From the NCBI GenBank assembly GCA_002315615.1, contig DCHK01000061.1, positions 1 through 22,265 on the forward strand: a stretch of 22,265 nt of DNA. Reading direction: 5' to 3'. Positions 7,821-15,664 of the stretch are shown here, piece by piece; the stretch's first letter is position 1; every line of letters starts with the position of its first letter. Source of the stretch: Bacteroidales bacterium UBA1754 (lineage in GTDB: Bacteria; Bacteroidota; Bacteroidia; Bacteroidales; Paludibacteraceae). The notes under the pieces are model-generated. The model did no database searches. It was given only the letters and a program-made list of their open reading frames with translations, and was not told the DNA's origin. Both the position numbers and the translations under genes were made by a program.

Positions 7821-9035
7821 ATGGTAAACAAAAGTTTCATAAAAAGAGATTTATACACAGAGCGTATTCGACCATTTATCGACAAGAATGTTATAAAAGT
7901 TTTTGTTGGTCAAAGGCGTGTTGGGAAGAGTTTTGTAATGAAACAAACGGCTGACGAAATAATAAATGCAAATCCAAATGCTAACATTATTTTTATTGAC
8001 AAGGAACTTTTTGAATATAGCGAGATAAAAAATGCAAGCGATTTGTACGAATATGTAACAAAACAACTAAACAGCGAAAAAAATTATCTTTTTGTTGATG
8101 AAATACAAGAAATAGAGAACTTTGAACTTGCACTGAGAAGTTTGTTAAATGAAAACAAATGCGATATTTATTGTAGCGGAAGCAATGCTAAAATGTTAAG
8201 TGGCGAACTTGCCACACACTTATCTGGACGGTACATAGCCATTAATGTTTATTCATTAAACTATAGAGAATACATAAAATTCAACAATTTAAATGCAAGT
8301 AACGAGACATTAAAAAATTTTTTAACGTATGGAGGAATGCCATTTCTCGTAAATCTCCCTAATGACAAAGATGTAATTTTTGAATATTTGAAAAATATAT
8401 ACTCAACCATTTTGTTGAAAGACATAATTGCTCATCAGCAGATAAAAAACATTGCCTTCATTGAAAGCTTAGTCAATTTTTTAGCTGATAATGTTGGTTC
8501 TATTTTTTCGGCAAAAAGCATTTGCGATTATCTAAAAGCACAAAAAATAAATATGACGATACCTACATTGCAAAACTACATTAAATCATTGTGCGATAGT
8601 TATGTAATACATCGGGTACAACGTATTGATATACAAGGATTAAAAATTTTTGAAATCGGTGAGAAATATTATTTCGAGGATTTCGGAATCAGAAACACTT
8701 TACGAAATTCAAATTTCAGCACAGATATAAATAAATTGATTGAAAATGTCGTTTATAAAGAATTGCTCACAAGAAAATACACCGTACACATTGGCAAATT
8801 AAAAAATAAAGAAATTGATTTTATTGCAGAAAATCAAAGTGGCAGAATTTATGTACAATGTTGTTATTTGCTTTCTTCAGAAAATGTAATTGAAAGGGAA
8901 TTTGGTAATTTAGAGGATATTAAAGACAACTATCCAAAATATGTAGTTTCAATGGATGATTACCCTTGTACCAACAATTATCAAGGAATTAAGCAAATTC
9001 ACTTAAAAGATTTTCTTCTACTTGAAAATCTATAA
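7821..9035 (+). CDS. AAA+ ATPase with C-terminal DUF4143 domain
   Basis: A 404-residue protein. The N-terminal AAA+ domain has Walker A GQRRVGKS (30-37), Walker B YLFVDEIQEIENFE (Asp92-Glu93 core), a sensor-1-like CSGSNAKML (118-126) and an arginine in SGRY (135-138). From about residue 200 it matches DUF4143, including winged-helix-like LQNYIKSLCDSYVIHRVQR and a C-terminal PD-(D/E)XK-like core with ENVVYKELL and KEIDFIAE. The expected E-x-K of the nuclease core reads VQCCY here, so cleavage activity is doubtful. The family is widespread, mobile and poorly understood; roles in toxin-antitoxin-like or defence functions have been suggested but are not established. The gene is visibly AT-richer than its neighbours, has its own repeat-flanked promoter region, and ends in a 6-bp overlap with rluA, all consistent with an accessory insertion. 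Confidence 0.92.
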   Translation: MVNKSFIKRDLYTERIRPFIDKNVIKVFVGQRRVGKSFVMKQTADEIINANPNANIIFIDKELFEYSEIKNASDLYEYVTKQLNSEKNYLFVDEIQEIENFELALRSLLNENKCDIYCSGSNAKMLSGELATHLSGRYIAINVYSLNYREYIKFNNLNASNETLKNFLTYGGMPFLVNLPNDKDVIFEYLKNIYSTILLKDIIAHQQIKNIAFIESLVNFLADNVGSIFSAKSICDYLKAQKINMTIPTLQNYIKSLCDSYVIHRVQRIDIQGLKIFEIGEKYYFEDFGIRNTLRNSNFSTDINKLIENVVYKELLTRKYTVHIGKLKNKEIDFIAENQSGRIYVQCCYLLSSENVIEREFGNLEDIKDNYPKYVVSMDDYPCTNNYQGIKQIHLKDFLLLENL

Positions 9036-9722
9036 ACACTCTGCATTTCCTTCAAAATACTGCCAAAGTTTGTCTTTTGGTGCAGGTGCAACGAACGTCA
9101 TTTCGGCTTTTGTAACTGGGTGTATGAATGAAATTTTGCGAGCGTGCAAACTAATGCCCCCATCGGGATTGGAACGTGCAAAACCATATTTCAAATCGCC
9201 TTTAATAGGACAACCGATTTTTGCCAACTGACAACGAATTTGGTGGTGGCGACCCGTTTTTAAATCAACTTCGAGTAAGTGGTAAGTATCTGATGAAGCC
9301 AACATTTTGAACGACAGTTCCGAAAATTTTCCGTCTTTCACTTCTTTGTCGTAGGCAAAAGACTTGTTCTGCTTTTCGTTGCGCACAAGATAGTGTTTCA
9401 ATGTCATTTCTGATTGTTGCGGAACATTTTTTACAATTGCCCAATACGTTTTTTTCATTTCGTGGTTTCGCACCATATCGTTCAGACGCGTAAGTGCTTT
9501 GCCTGTTTTTGCAAAAATGACTACTCCACTTACGGGTCTGTCCAAACGATGAACTACGCCACAAAAAACATTGCCAGGCTTATTGTACTTCTCTTTCAAG
9601 TATTCTTTCAGCAATTCTACAAGCGGTTTGTCTCCCGTCTTGTCGCCTTGCACAATTTCCGATGTAGTTTTGTTTACAACGATTATATGATTATCTTCAA
9701 ATAAAATATCCACGTTATACAA
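9030..9722 (-). CDS. RluA-family RNA pseudouridine synthase
   Basis: A 230-residue cytoplasmic enzyme that isomerises uridine to pseudouridine in rRNA or tRNA. The catalytic motif is VVHRLDRPVSGVVIFAKT with catalytic Asp61 (HRLDxxxSG), followed by KTYWAIVK, the LLEVDLKTGRHHQIR motif and the late ISLHARKISFIHPVT. There is no S4 domain, so it belongs to the short RluA/RluC-like class; which uridine it modifies cannot be told from sequence alone. The start is uncertain. The frame has no ATG at its 5' end: the first candidate is TTG at 9722, and GTG at 9713 (residue 4, just before DILFEDNH) is as likely. It lies downstream of rlmB, separated by the heptamer hairpin at 9728-9759, and ends tail-to-tail with the DUF4143 gene. 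Confidence 0.9.
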   Translation of the reverse strand: MYNVDILFEDNHIIVVNKTTSEIVQGDKTGDKPLVELLKEYLKEKYNKPGNVFCGVVHRLDRPVSGVVIFAKTGKALTRLNDMVRNHEMKKTYWAIVKNVPQQSEMTLKHYLVRNEKQNKSFAYDKEVKDGKFSELSFKMLASSDTYHLLEVDLKTGRHHQIRCQLAKIGCPIKGDLKYGFARSNPDGGISLHARKISFIHPVTKAEMTFVAPAPKDKLWQYFEGNAECL

Positions 9723-9762
9723 TTTTGAATTAAGAATTTTGAATTGAAAATTCTTAATTATT
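9721..9762. repeat. AATTNNN heptamer tract with 13-bp hairpin between rlmB and rluA
   Basis: Six consecutive 7-bp units start with AATT at 9721, 9728, 9735, 9742, 9749 and 9756. The first three end in G (AATTNNG); from the fourth on the tract turns into its own reverse complement. This gives a perfect 13-bp inverted repeat, AATTAAGAATTTT (9728-9740) with AAAATTCTTAATT (9747-9759) around a 6-nt loop. The tract spans the rlmB stop codon and the region just before the rluA start. It has no following U-run, so it is a weak terminator candidate. It shares AATTAAGAATTTTGAATT with the tract at 12362-12403. Confidence 0.85.
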
Positions 9763-10495
9763 TTCTTTGTTTTACTGCTTCATAAATAAGAACACCGGCT
9801 GCTACTGATACGTTGAGCGACTGAATTTTACCAAGGATTGGAATTGCCACCATTTGGTCGCAAAGTCGCAATACTTCTGGAGAAATCCCAACATCTTCTG
9901 AACCCATAACAATAGCCAACGGATTTTTATACTCTGCTTCGGAGTAACTTTGTACTGCTTTTTCTGATGCCGCAACGATTGTAAGTCCAGAATCTTTCAA
10001 AAACTGAACCGCTTTCTGAATACTCATTTCGCGACAAACAGGAATGATATGCAAAGCACCAGCAGAAGTCTTGACAGCATCGGCATTTGCAGCAGCGCCG
10101 CCTTTCATTGGCACAACAATTGCATCAACTCCAGCACACTCGCAAGTACGAGCAATAGCGCCAAAATTACGCACATCGGTAACACCATCGAGCACCACAA
10201 TAAACGGATTTTTGCCATCTTCGTACAACGTAGGAATAATGTCTTCGATATGCTGATATGTGATTGGCGAGAGATATGCGATTGCACCTTGATGATTTTT
10301 GCGCGTCAAACGATTGAGTTTTTCCATCGGCACTTTCACTACAGGAATTTGCATTTGATGTACAAGTTCCCAAAGTTGCTGCGCCAACTCACCACCAAGT
10401 TCACGTTTAATGAAAATTTTTTCTATTTCCTTGCCAGATTCTATGGCTTCAATAATTGGGCGCAACCCAAAAATCATATCTTTTTCTTTCTGCAT
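9758..10495 (-). CDS. rlmB: TrmH/SpoU-family 23S rRNA 2'-O-methyltransferase (RlmB-like)
   Basis: A 245-residue protein of the SPOUT superfamily, expected to methylate the 2'-O of a guanosine in 23S rRNA (G2251 in E. coli) with SAM. It has the N-terminal SpoU substrate-binding domain (MIFGLRPIIEAIESGKEIEK and HQGAIAYLSP), then the three knot motifs. Motif 1 is DGVTDVRNFGAIARTCE (103-119, with the conserved N-x-GAxxRT), motif 2 is AIVMGSEDVGIS (194-205), and motif 3 is IPILGKIQSLNVSVAAGVLI (218-237). This architecture separates RlmB from short TrmL-like proteins; a close paralogue acting on tRNA cannot be excluded. ATG start at 10495, 18 bp after the yihY stop, so the two probably share a transcript; rluA follows. 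Confidence 0.9.
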   Translation of the reverse strand: MQKEKDMIFGLRPIIEAIESGKEIEKIFIKRELGGELAQQLWELVHQMQIPVVKVPMEKLNRLTRKNHQGAIAYLSPITYQHIEDIIPTLYEDGKNPFIVVLDGVTDVRNFGAIARTCECAGVDAIVVPMKGGAAANADAVKTSAGALHIIPVCREMSIQKAVQFLKDSGLTIVAASEKAVQSYSEAEYKNPLAIVMGSEDVGISPEVLRLCDQMVAIPILGKIQSLNVSVAAGVLIYEAVKQRK

Positions 10496-10513
10496 CGTGA
10501 GATAATTATTTTA

Positions 10514-11842
10514 TTACAAGTCTTTTACCAAAATTTCGGCAGACAGTTGCTGATATTTGTCGTAGAGGTCTTGATGTTGTTGTCTGATGTCGGAAAATTT
10601 CGCCAACTTACCTTCAATATTAAAATCATCGTAACCAGACCCATTCATTTGAAGTTTTTCGTAAACCAAAGCCACAGTAAGTTTGTCAATATCAAACGCT
10701 GGCAAATAAACAGTTTCTTCGTCTTCGGTTTCTATTTTTGCCAAAATACCAACTTGTTCAAGTTCGGACGTAACTAACGCAACTAACTGATACTGAATAT
10801 TATTTTCAGATGAAATTTCTCTAATAGAAACAGCCTTTTCCATTTTTTCAAATCGTTTGGCAATTATTCTCAAAACAACCAAACACATAAAATTCTTGAA
10901 GTGTGGCGAAATTTTTGATAATTCTTTTTGCAAAATGTAATCTGTGGCATTTTGACAAGCAAACGAAAGTGTTGCTCCGTAAAGCAAAATGGTATATGAC
11001 AACTGCAACCAAAGCATCAACAACGGCAATGCGGCAAAACTACCATAAATGGAATTGTACGACGACACCCAAATTTGTCCTGAAATATACAGCATTTGGA
11101 ATAATTGAAACGCTGTACCTGCAACGACGCCCGAAATAAACGCAGGTAAGAATTTTACTTTAGTATTTGGAACAGAAATGTAAATTATTGTAAATAAAGT
11201 ACATATTACAATAAACGGAATCAATTTCATCCAAACTGAAATGACGGGTGAGAAAAATTCACCCAAAGCAGTTGAAGAAAATGACGAGTTAACGTAGATG
11301 GAAAAACCACTTAAAACGATGAGTAAAATTGGTACAATGACGATAACTGAAATATAATCAATAAATTGACGCACAATGTTTCTCGACTTTTCTACATACC
11401 AAATATCTTTGTTGAAAACGCCTTCCAACCCACGCAAAACATTCACTACCGACACAAACAAAATGACAATTCCAACACCCATAAAAGTACCACCACGCGC
11501 TTGTTCCATATAGGAATTTACGTATCCAAAAACAATGGTCATCACTTCGGTGTTTGCATCGCCACGAGTCAACATATCCTCTATAACCGACTGAAAACCA
11601 AAACCTCTTGCAATTGCCAAAATCACAGCAAACATTGGCACTATGGCAAGCATAGTGTTGAATGTCAACGCAGTGGCTTTTTTGCGCAAATCGGTATTAT
11701 TAAAATTTCTTATCGAAATCCAAATGGCAACAATTACCCTTCCTAATATTGATTCTTTTTTCCAAATATCTATGGTTAGATAGTTTTTCATCATCAGAAT
11801 CAAACGTTTGATTTTTGCGAAATATGATTCTTTTTCTGTCAT
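10514..11842 (-). CDS. YihY/BrkB family inner-membrane protein
   Basis: Encodes 442 residues from the ATG at 11842. A TTG two codons upstream (11848) is possible but less likely. YihY/BrkB proteins have about six helices; the marks here are the KKATALTFNTMLAIVPMFAV opening segment, GLEGVFNKDIW after the second helix, FLPAFISGVVAGTAFQLFQM and the YNSIYGSFAALPLLMLWLQL motif. The family was once named RNase BN, which was a misassignment; its real function (transport or envelope) is unclear. The C-terminal 140 residues after the last helix are soluble and look like a winged-helix-type extension (VSIREISSENNIQYQLVALV) seen in longer Bacteroidota members. It lies downstream of rnpB and upstream of rlmB. 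Confidence 0.9.
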   Translation of the reverse strand: MTEKESYFAKIKRLILMMKNYLTIDIWKKESILGRVIVAIWISIRNFNNTDLRKKATALTFNTMLAIVPMFAVILAIARGFGFQSVIEDMLTRGDANTEVMTIVFGYVNSYMEQARGGTFMGVGIVILFVSVVNVLRGLEGVFNKDIWYVEKSRNIVRQFIDYISVIVIVPILLIVLSGFSIYVNSSFSSTALGEFFSPVISVWMKLIPFIVICTLFTIIYISVPNTKVKFLPAFISGVVAGTAFQLFQMLYISGQIWVSSYNSIYGSFAALPLLMLWLQLSYTILLYGATLSFACQNATDYILQKELSKISPHFKNFMCLVVLRIIAKRFEKMEKAVSIREISSENNIQYQLVALVTSELEQVGILAKIETEDEETVYLPAFDIDKLTVALVYEKLQMNGSGYDDFNIEGKLAKFSDIRQQHQDLYDKYQQLSAEILVKDL

Positions 11843-11856
11843 TGGCAATTTTGCAA

Positions 11857-11872
11857 TTCAAAAATTTTTGAA
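11857..11872. repeat. 16-bp perfect palindrome upstream of the yihY-like gene
   Basis: TTCAAAAATTTTTGAA is its own reverse complement and is centred about 22 bp upstream of the ATG at 11842. It could be an operator or simply an AT-rich coincidence. I see no TAnnTTTG box between it and rnpB. Confidence 0.5.
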
Positions 11873-11922
11873 CAGTTCTTTATAGTTCTATTTATTATCA
11901 AAATGTTAATTTTTACAAAAAA

Positions 11923-12292
11923 GCAGTCAATCTATAAGCCGAGTTCTGTACTCTTCATAAGAAGAGCGTTTGTCATTTATCTATCCTGCGTGTCGCCACG
12001 GCAGGTCTCGCCTTTCGACTGTATCGTTCTACCCTCCAACTTGGACGAGCAATCCTCAAAACGTTGGTTTACATGAACTTTCAACTCTCAAGATGCGCAG
12101 CACGTATGTTGCCATACGTCTGGTAGGCTCTTACCCTACCTTCTCACCCTTACTCTAAAAATAGAGCGGTTATTTTCTTCCACATTACTCAAGTCTCGCG
12201 ACCTGCTTCCCGTTAGGAAGTGAGATGCTCTACGTTGCCCGGACTTTCCTCTTTTCCAACTAAATTGGAACAGCGACAAACCGACTGACTGT
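11923..12292 (-). ncRNA. rnpB: RNase P RNA (class A)
   Basis: The catalytic RNA of RNase P, which removes 5' leaders from pre-tRNAs, about 370 nt. On the minus strand the universal 5' core GAGGAAAGTCCGGGC is at 12252-12238. The AGGGTAAGAGCCTACC region near the middle resembles P11/P12 of E. coli rnpB. GATAGATAAATGACAAACGC precedes the 3' conserved ACAGAACTCGGCTTATAG (to 11932). The ends are set by helix P1: CAGTCAGTC at 12291-12283 pairs over 9 bp with GATTGACTG at 11932-11924. A run of six T follows immediately (11922-11917), so P1 plus the U-run may act as terminator. It lies 114 bp downstream of proS, and an AGAANNN heptamer tract occupies the sequence just upstream of its 5' end. Short open frames inside it are not genes. 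Confidence 0.96.
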
Positions 12293-12301
12293 TTATATAA
12301 T

Positions 12302-12343
12302 AGAATCAAGAAGCAAGAATCGAGAAACAAGAAATAAGAAATA
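12302..12343. repeat. AGAANNN heptamer tract (6 units) just upstream of rnpB
   Basis: Six consecutive 7-bp units begin with AGAA at 12302, 12309, 12316, 12323, 12330 and 12337; the last two are identical (AGAAATA). On the rnpB strand this is a run of NNNTTCT ending about 10 bp before the RNA 5' end, so it occupies the place of the core promoter and upstream element. No TAnnTTTG box is present between it and rnpB. Confidence 0.85.
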
Positions 12344-12361
12344 AAATTATTTTGCTTCGCT

Positions 12362-12403
12362 CACAATTCTTAATTCATAATTCATAATTCAAAATTCTTA
12401 ATT
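12362..12403. repeat. CNNAATT heptamer tract (6 units) after proS
   Basis: Six consecutive 7-bp units of the form CNNAATT begin at 12362, 12369, 12376, 12383, 12390 and 12397. The reverse complement is AATTNNG, the same register as in the tract at 9721-9762, with AATTAAGAATTTTGAATT identical in both. It starts 3 bp beyond the proS stop codon. Function unknown. Confidence 0.85.
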
Positions 12404-12406
12404 GTA

Positions 12407-13879
12407 TTAGTATGCTCTTGCAAATACTACGCGTTGTACCGAAGGTTTTCCTGTAACCATACATTTGCCTGGAGTCTTATCGCCATCCAAAGGAATACAA
12501 CGAATAGTTGCCTTGGTTTCTTCTTTGATTTTTTCCTCAGTTTCAGGCGTTCCGTCCCAGTGACACATAAGGAATCCACCTTTTTCAATTTCAACCTTGA
12601 ATTCTTCGTATGAATTTACCTCGCGTGTAACTGATGCACGATAGTCGTATGCCTTTTTAAAGATGTTTGCTTGAATTTCTTTGAGCAAATTATCTACGTA
12701 TGCATCAATATTTTCGACAGAAACTGTCTCTTTCGTCAATGTATCGCGACGAGCAACTTCTACCGTTCCATTTTCCAAATCGCGCGCACCCATTGCCAAA
12801 CGAACAGGAACACCTTTCAATTCATATTCTGCAAATTTCCAACCTGGTTTCTTATTGTCAGCATTGTCGTATTTCACACTGATGCCACGTTTACGCAAAG
12901 CAGTCATAATATTTTCTGCTTTTTCGTTGATGGCATTCAATTGATTTTCATCTTTATAAATAGGAACAATCACAACTTGATATGGTGCCAAATTTGGTGG
13001 CAAAACAAGTCCGTTATCGTCGGAATGTGTCATAATGAGCGCACCCATCAAACGAGTAGAAACGCCCCAAGATGTAGCCCAAACAAGTTCTTCTTTGTTT
13101 TCTTTGTTGATAAATTTAACATCGAATGCTTTAGCAAAATTCTGACCAAGAAAATGTGATGTACCTGCTTGAAGTGCTTTGCCATCTTGCATCAATGCTT
13201 CGATACAGAAAGTTTCTACCGCTCCAGCAAAACGTTCGTTAGCAGATTTAATACCTTTTATTACTGGAATTGCCATAAAATTTTCAGCAAAATCGGCATA
13301 CACATTCAACATTTTGCGTGCCTCTGCCAATGCTTCGTCGCTTGTAGCGTGAGCAGTGTGTCCTTCTTGCCACAAAAACTCGGCTGTACGAAGGAACAAA
13401 CGTGTACGCATCTCCCAACGCACCACATTAGCCCATTGATTGCAAAGAATAGGAAGATCGCGGTATGATTGAATCCAATTTTTGTATGTATTCCAAATAA
13501 TTGTTTCTGATGTTGGACGAACAATAAGTTCTTCTTCCAATTTTGCTTCAGGGTCAACAATCACGCCTTTTCCTGAGGCATCGGTTTTCAAGCGATAGTG
13601 TGTTACCACAGCACATTCTTTCGCAAATCCTTCTACGTGCGATGCTTCTTTGCTTAAAAAAGATTTTGGAATGAACAATGGGAAATACGCATTTTGATGA
13701 CCAGTTTCTTTGAACATACGGTCGAGTTCGTGTTGCATTTTTTCCCAAATTGCATAACCATATGGTTTAATAACCATACAACCACGCACTGCCGATGCTT
13801 CTGCTAAATCGGCTTTATTTACCAAATCAATATACCATTGCGAGTAATTTTCGCTACGAGGTGTTAATTCTTTTGCCAT
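12407..13879 (-). CDS. proS: prolyl-tRNA synthetase, archaeal/eukaryote-like type
   Basis: A 490-residue class II aminoacyl-tRNA synthetase charging tRNA-Pro. The length (bacterial ProS is about 570 with an editing insert) and the lack of an INS editing domain between motifs 2 and 3 mark the short archaeal/eukaryote-like form, common in Bacteroidota. Visible marks: [19 protein letters not shown] (motif 1 region), RPTSE at 121-125, motif 2 [20 protein letters not shown] (154-173), motif 3 [16 protein letters not shown], an anticodon-binding domain starting [13 protein letters not shown], and a C-terminal domain with Cys residues ([29 protein letters not shown]) ending in Tyr. The ATG at 13879 is preceded at a suitable distance by a -7 box (13905-13912). 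rnpB follows downstream. Confidence 0.96.
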   Translation of the reverse strand: MAKELTPRSENYSQWYIDLVNKADLAEASAVRGCMVIKPYGYAIWEKMQHELDRMFKETGHQNAYFPLFIPKSFLSKEASHVEGFAKECAVVTHYRLKTDASGKGVIVDPEAKLEEELIVRPTSETIIWNTYKNWIQSYRDLPILCNQWANVVRWEMRTRLFLRTAEFLWQEGHTAHATSDEALAEARKMLNVYADFAENFMAIPVIKGIKSANERFAGAVETFCIEALMQDGKALQAGTSHFLGQNFAKAFDVKFINKENKEELVWATSWGVSTRLMGALIMTHSDDNGLVLPPNLAPYQVVIVPIYKDENQLNAINEKAENIMTALRKRGISVKYDNADNKKPGWKFAEYELKGVPVRLAMGARDLENGTVEVARRDTLTKETVSVENIDAYVDNLLKEIQANIFKKAYDYRASVTREVNSYEEFKVEIEKGGFLMCHWDGTPETEEKIKEETKATIRCIPLDGDKTPGKCMVTGKPSVQRVVFARAY

Positions 13880-13904
13880 TTTATTTTGTTCTAAAATTTC
13901 GGTG

Positions 13905-13912
13905 CAAAATTA
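13905..13912 (-). promoter_or_regulatory. -7 box for proS
   Basis: The minus strand reads TAATTTTG, a full TAnnTTTG match, placing the transcript start near 13898, about 19 nt before the proS ATG. The nearest upstream TTG is 24 bp away instead of about 19, so the -33 part is weak. It lies in the 85-bp gap after pyrD and suggests proS is not simply read through from pyrD. Confidence 0.55.
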
Positions 13913-13964
13913 CTAAACTATTTTGAAGATTTGAAACAATTTAGACAATAGTGCAGACTGAATG

Positions 13965-14876
13965 TTATTTGTTTATAGCACCGATAATTTCCGTTACCGA
14001 TGAAAAATTGTGTCTGTCAAGATATTCGTTAATGCCGTCGATAACATTAACTGTCGTTGTTGGGTCGATGAAATTTGCTGTACCAATTTGCACTGCCGTA
14101 GCACCTGCCAAAAGGAATTCGATGGCATCGGTGGCACACATAATTCCACCAAGACCTACAACAGGAATTTTAACAGCATTGGCAACTTGCCACACACAAC
14201 GCAAAGCAATAGGTTTCACGCAAGCACCTGAAAGTCCGCCAGTTACAGTTGAGAGCAATGGTTTTCGACGTTCAGCATCAATAGCCATTCCAAGCAAAGT
14301 GTTGATGAGCGAAACAGAATCTGCACCAGCACCTTCTACTGCTTTTGCAATTTCTGCAATGCTCGTAACATTTGGCGAAAGTTTCACCATCAAATGTTTT
14401 TTATACACTTTTCTGACATTCGATACTACTTCGGCTGCCATATCTGGCGATGTACCAAAGCCCATTCCACCTTTTTTAACATTCGGACAAGAAATATTCA
14501 ATTCGATAGACGGAATTTTATCCAACTCATTTATTTTTTCGGCACAACGCACATAATCTTCTATGCACGCACCCGAAACATTTACCAAAACATTGGTATT
14601 CAAGTCTTTTATTGTAGGATAAATGTGTTCGATAAAATAATCAACACCTTTGTTTTGCAACCCAACGGCATTCAACATACCCGAAGGAGTTTCTGCCATA
14701 CGTGGATATGGATTTCCTTCACGCGCATTGAGTGTAGTGCCTTTCACAATGAAACCACCCAAACGATTCAAGTCGATAAAATCTGCATATTCCGTTCCAT
14801 AACCAAATGTTCCTGACGCCGTAAGTACAGGATTTTTCAATGATAGATTTCCAAGTTTTACTTCCAAATTTGCCAT
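13965..14876 (-). CDS. pyrD: dihydroorotate dehydrogenase B, catalytic subunit (PyrD, class 1B)
   Basis: A 303-residue FMN enzyme that oxidises dihydroorotate to orotate in UMP synthesis. It is cytoplasmic and passes electrons through PyrK to NAD. Marks are [14 protein letters not shown] near the N-terminus, the substrate/FMN segment [19 protein letters not shown], and the [13 protein letters not shown] motif with catalytic Cys130 (class 2 membrane enzymes have Ser there). The C-terminal phosphate-binding part reads [20 protein letters not shown] and [12 protein letters not shown]. Adjacent pyrK confirms class 1B. The gap to pyrK is only 3 bp, so the two subunits are made from one transcript. 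Confidence 0.96.
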   Translation of the reverse strand: MANLEVKLGNLSLKNPVLTASGTFGYGTEYADFIDLNRLGGFIVKGTTLNAREGNPYPRMAETPSGMLNAVGLQNKGVDYFIEHIYPTIKDLNTNVLVNVSGACIEDYVRCAEKINELDKIPSIELNISCPNVKKGGMGFGTSPDMAAEVVSNVRKVYKKHLMVKLSPNVTSIAEIAKAVEGAGADSVSLINTLLGMAIDAERRKPLLSTVTGGLSGACVKPIALRCVWQVANAVKIPVVGLGGIMCATDAIEFLLAGATAVQIGTANFIDPTTTVNVIDGINEYLDRHNFSSVTEIIGAINK

Positions 14877-14879
14877 ATT

Positions 14880-15647
14880 CTACCAATTTAATTCGTTAAT
14901 ATCAAAAACTGGACCTTTTTTGCAAACGCATTCATTGCTTTTTTTTGTTTCGGTTACGCAACAAAGACAAGCACCAAGTCCGCAAGCCATTTTATTTTCA
15001 AGCGAAACCTCGCAAGCACTATTTGCTTCTGTCGCATATTTAGCAACCGCTTTCATCATCGGCGTTGGACCACAAGTGTAGATGTAATCAAACTTTTTAG
15101 CAGACAATACAGAGTGTTGAGTTACGAAACCTTTTTCGCCAAACGAACCGTCTTCGGTTGTTACAAGCACTTCGCCATACTTTGAAAATTCGTCAATCTG
15201 CATCAAATCTTCTTTTGTGCGACTTCCTAAAAGGAATGTGATTTTGTTGCCTTTTTCTTTCAAAATTTTTGCCAAATAAAGCAAAGGTGCAACGCCCACG
15301 CCACCACCGATAAGAAGCAAATCTTGATTGCTTTTTTCAATAGAAAAACCTCTGTCGCCAAGTGGTAACATAATATTCATTGTCTCGCCCACTTTTAGTT
15401 GCGCCATTTTGTTGGTTCCGTTTCCTACAGTTTGTACCAAAAGCCAAAGTTCATTTTGTTCATAATCAACAAAATGAATAGAAATCGGACGACGCAAAAA
15501 AACTTTCGGTTCGTTTTCTATTTTCACTTCCACAAATTGTCCAGGAAGCATTTCGGGCAACCATTTGTCCGAAGTAAATTTCATTAAAATGTTTCGCGCA
15601 TTCAAAAAACGCGATTCTTTCAATGTCAAATCCAATAAATGTTTCAT
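14880..15647 (-). CDS. pyrK: dihydroorotate dehydrogenase B, electron-transfer subunit (PyrK)
   Basis: A 255-residue FAD and [2Fe-2S] subunit of the PyrD2-PyrK2 complex that hands electrons from the PyrD FMN to NAD+. In order: a ferredoxin-reductase-like FAD domain (FLRRPISIHFVD carries the RxxS FAD motif), an NAD domain with LLLIGGGVGVAPLLYLAKIL and the YTCGPTPMMKAV motif, and the cluster-binding C-terminus. The cluster cysteines follow C-x4-C-x2-C-x11-C (ACGLGACLCCV through CVCKKGPVF), the spacing usual for PyrK; two further Cys lie among them. Start ATG at 15647. It begins 17 bp after the uvrD stop, so uvrD, pyrK and pyrD form one tight unit, an unusual grouping of a repair helicase with pyrimidine synthesis. 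Confidence 0.95.
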   Translation of the reverse strand: MKHLLDLTLKESRFLNARNILMKFTSDKWLPEMLPGQFVEVKIENEPKVFLRRPISIHFVDYEQNELWLLVQTVGNGTNKMAQLKVGETMNIMLPLGDRGFSIEKSNQDLLLIGGGVGVAPLLYLAKILKEKGNKITFLLGSRTKEDLMQIDEFSKYGEVLVTTEDGSFGEKGFVTQHSVLSAKKFDYIYTCGPTPMMKAVAKYATEANSACEVSLENKMACGLGACLCCVTETKKSNECVCKKGPVFDINELNW

Positions 15648-15664
15648 ATTTTGTTGGTTTTAAT

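Noticed and set aside
10049..10777. 242-codon plus-strand open frame over rlmB and the yihY-like gene
   Set aside because: Antisense to two well-supported genes, no recognisable domain, Phe/Asn/Lys-rich composition as expected from the reverse frame of AT-rich coding DNA.
11970..12330. Short open frames in the 550-bp gap before proS
   Set aside because: They lie on the RNase P RNA gene, whose conserved core and P1 pairing are clear.
13951..14556. 201-codon plus-strand open frame opposite pyrD
   Set aside because: Fully inside pyrD on the other strand, with no leader signal or family match.
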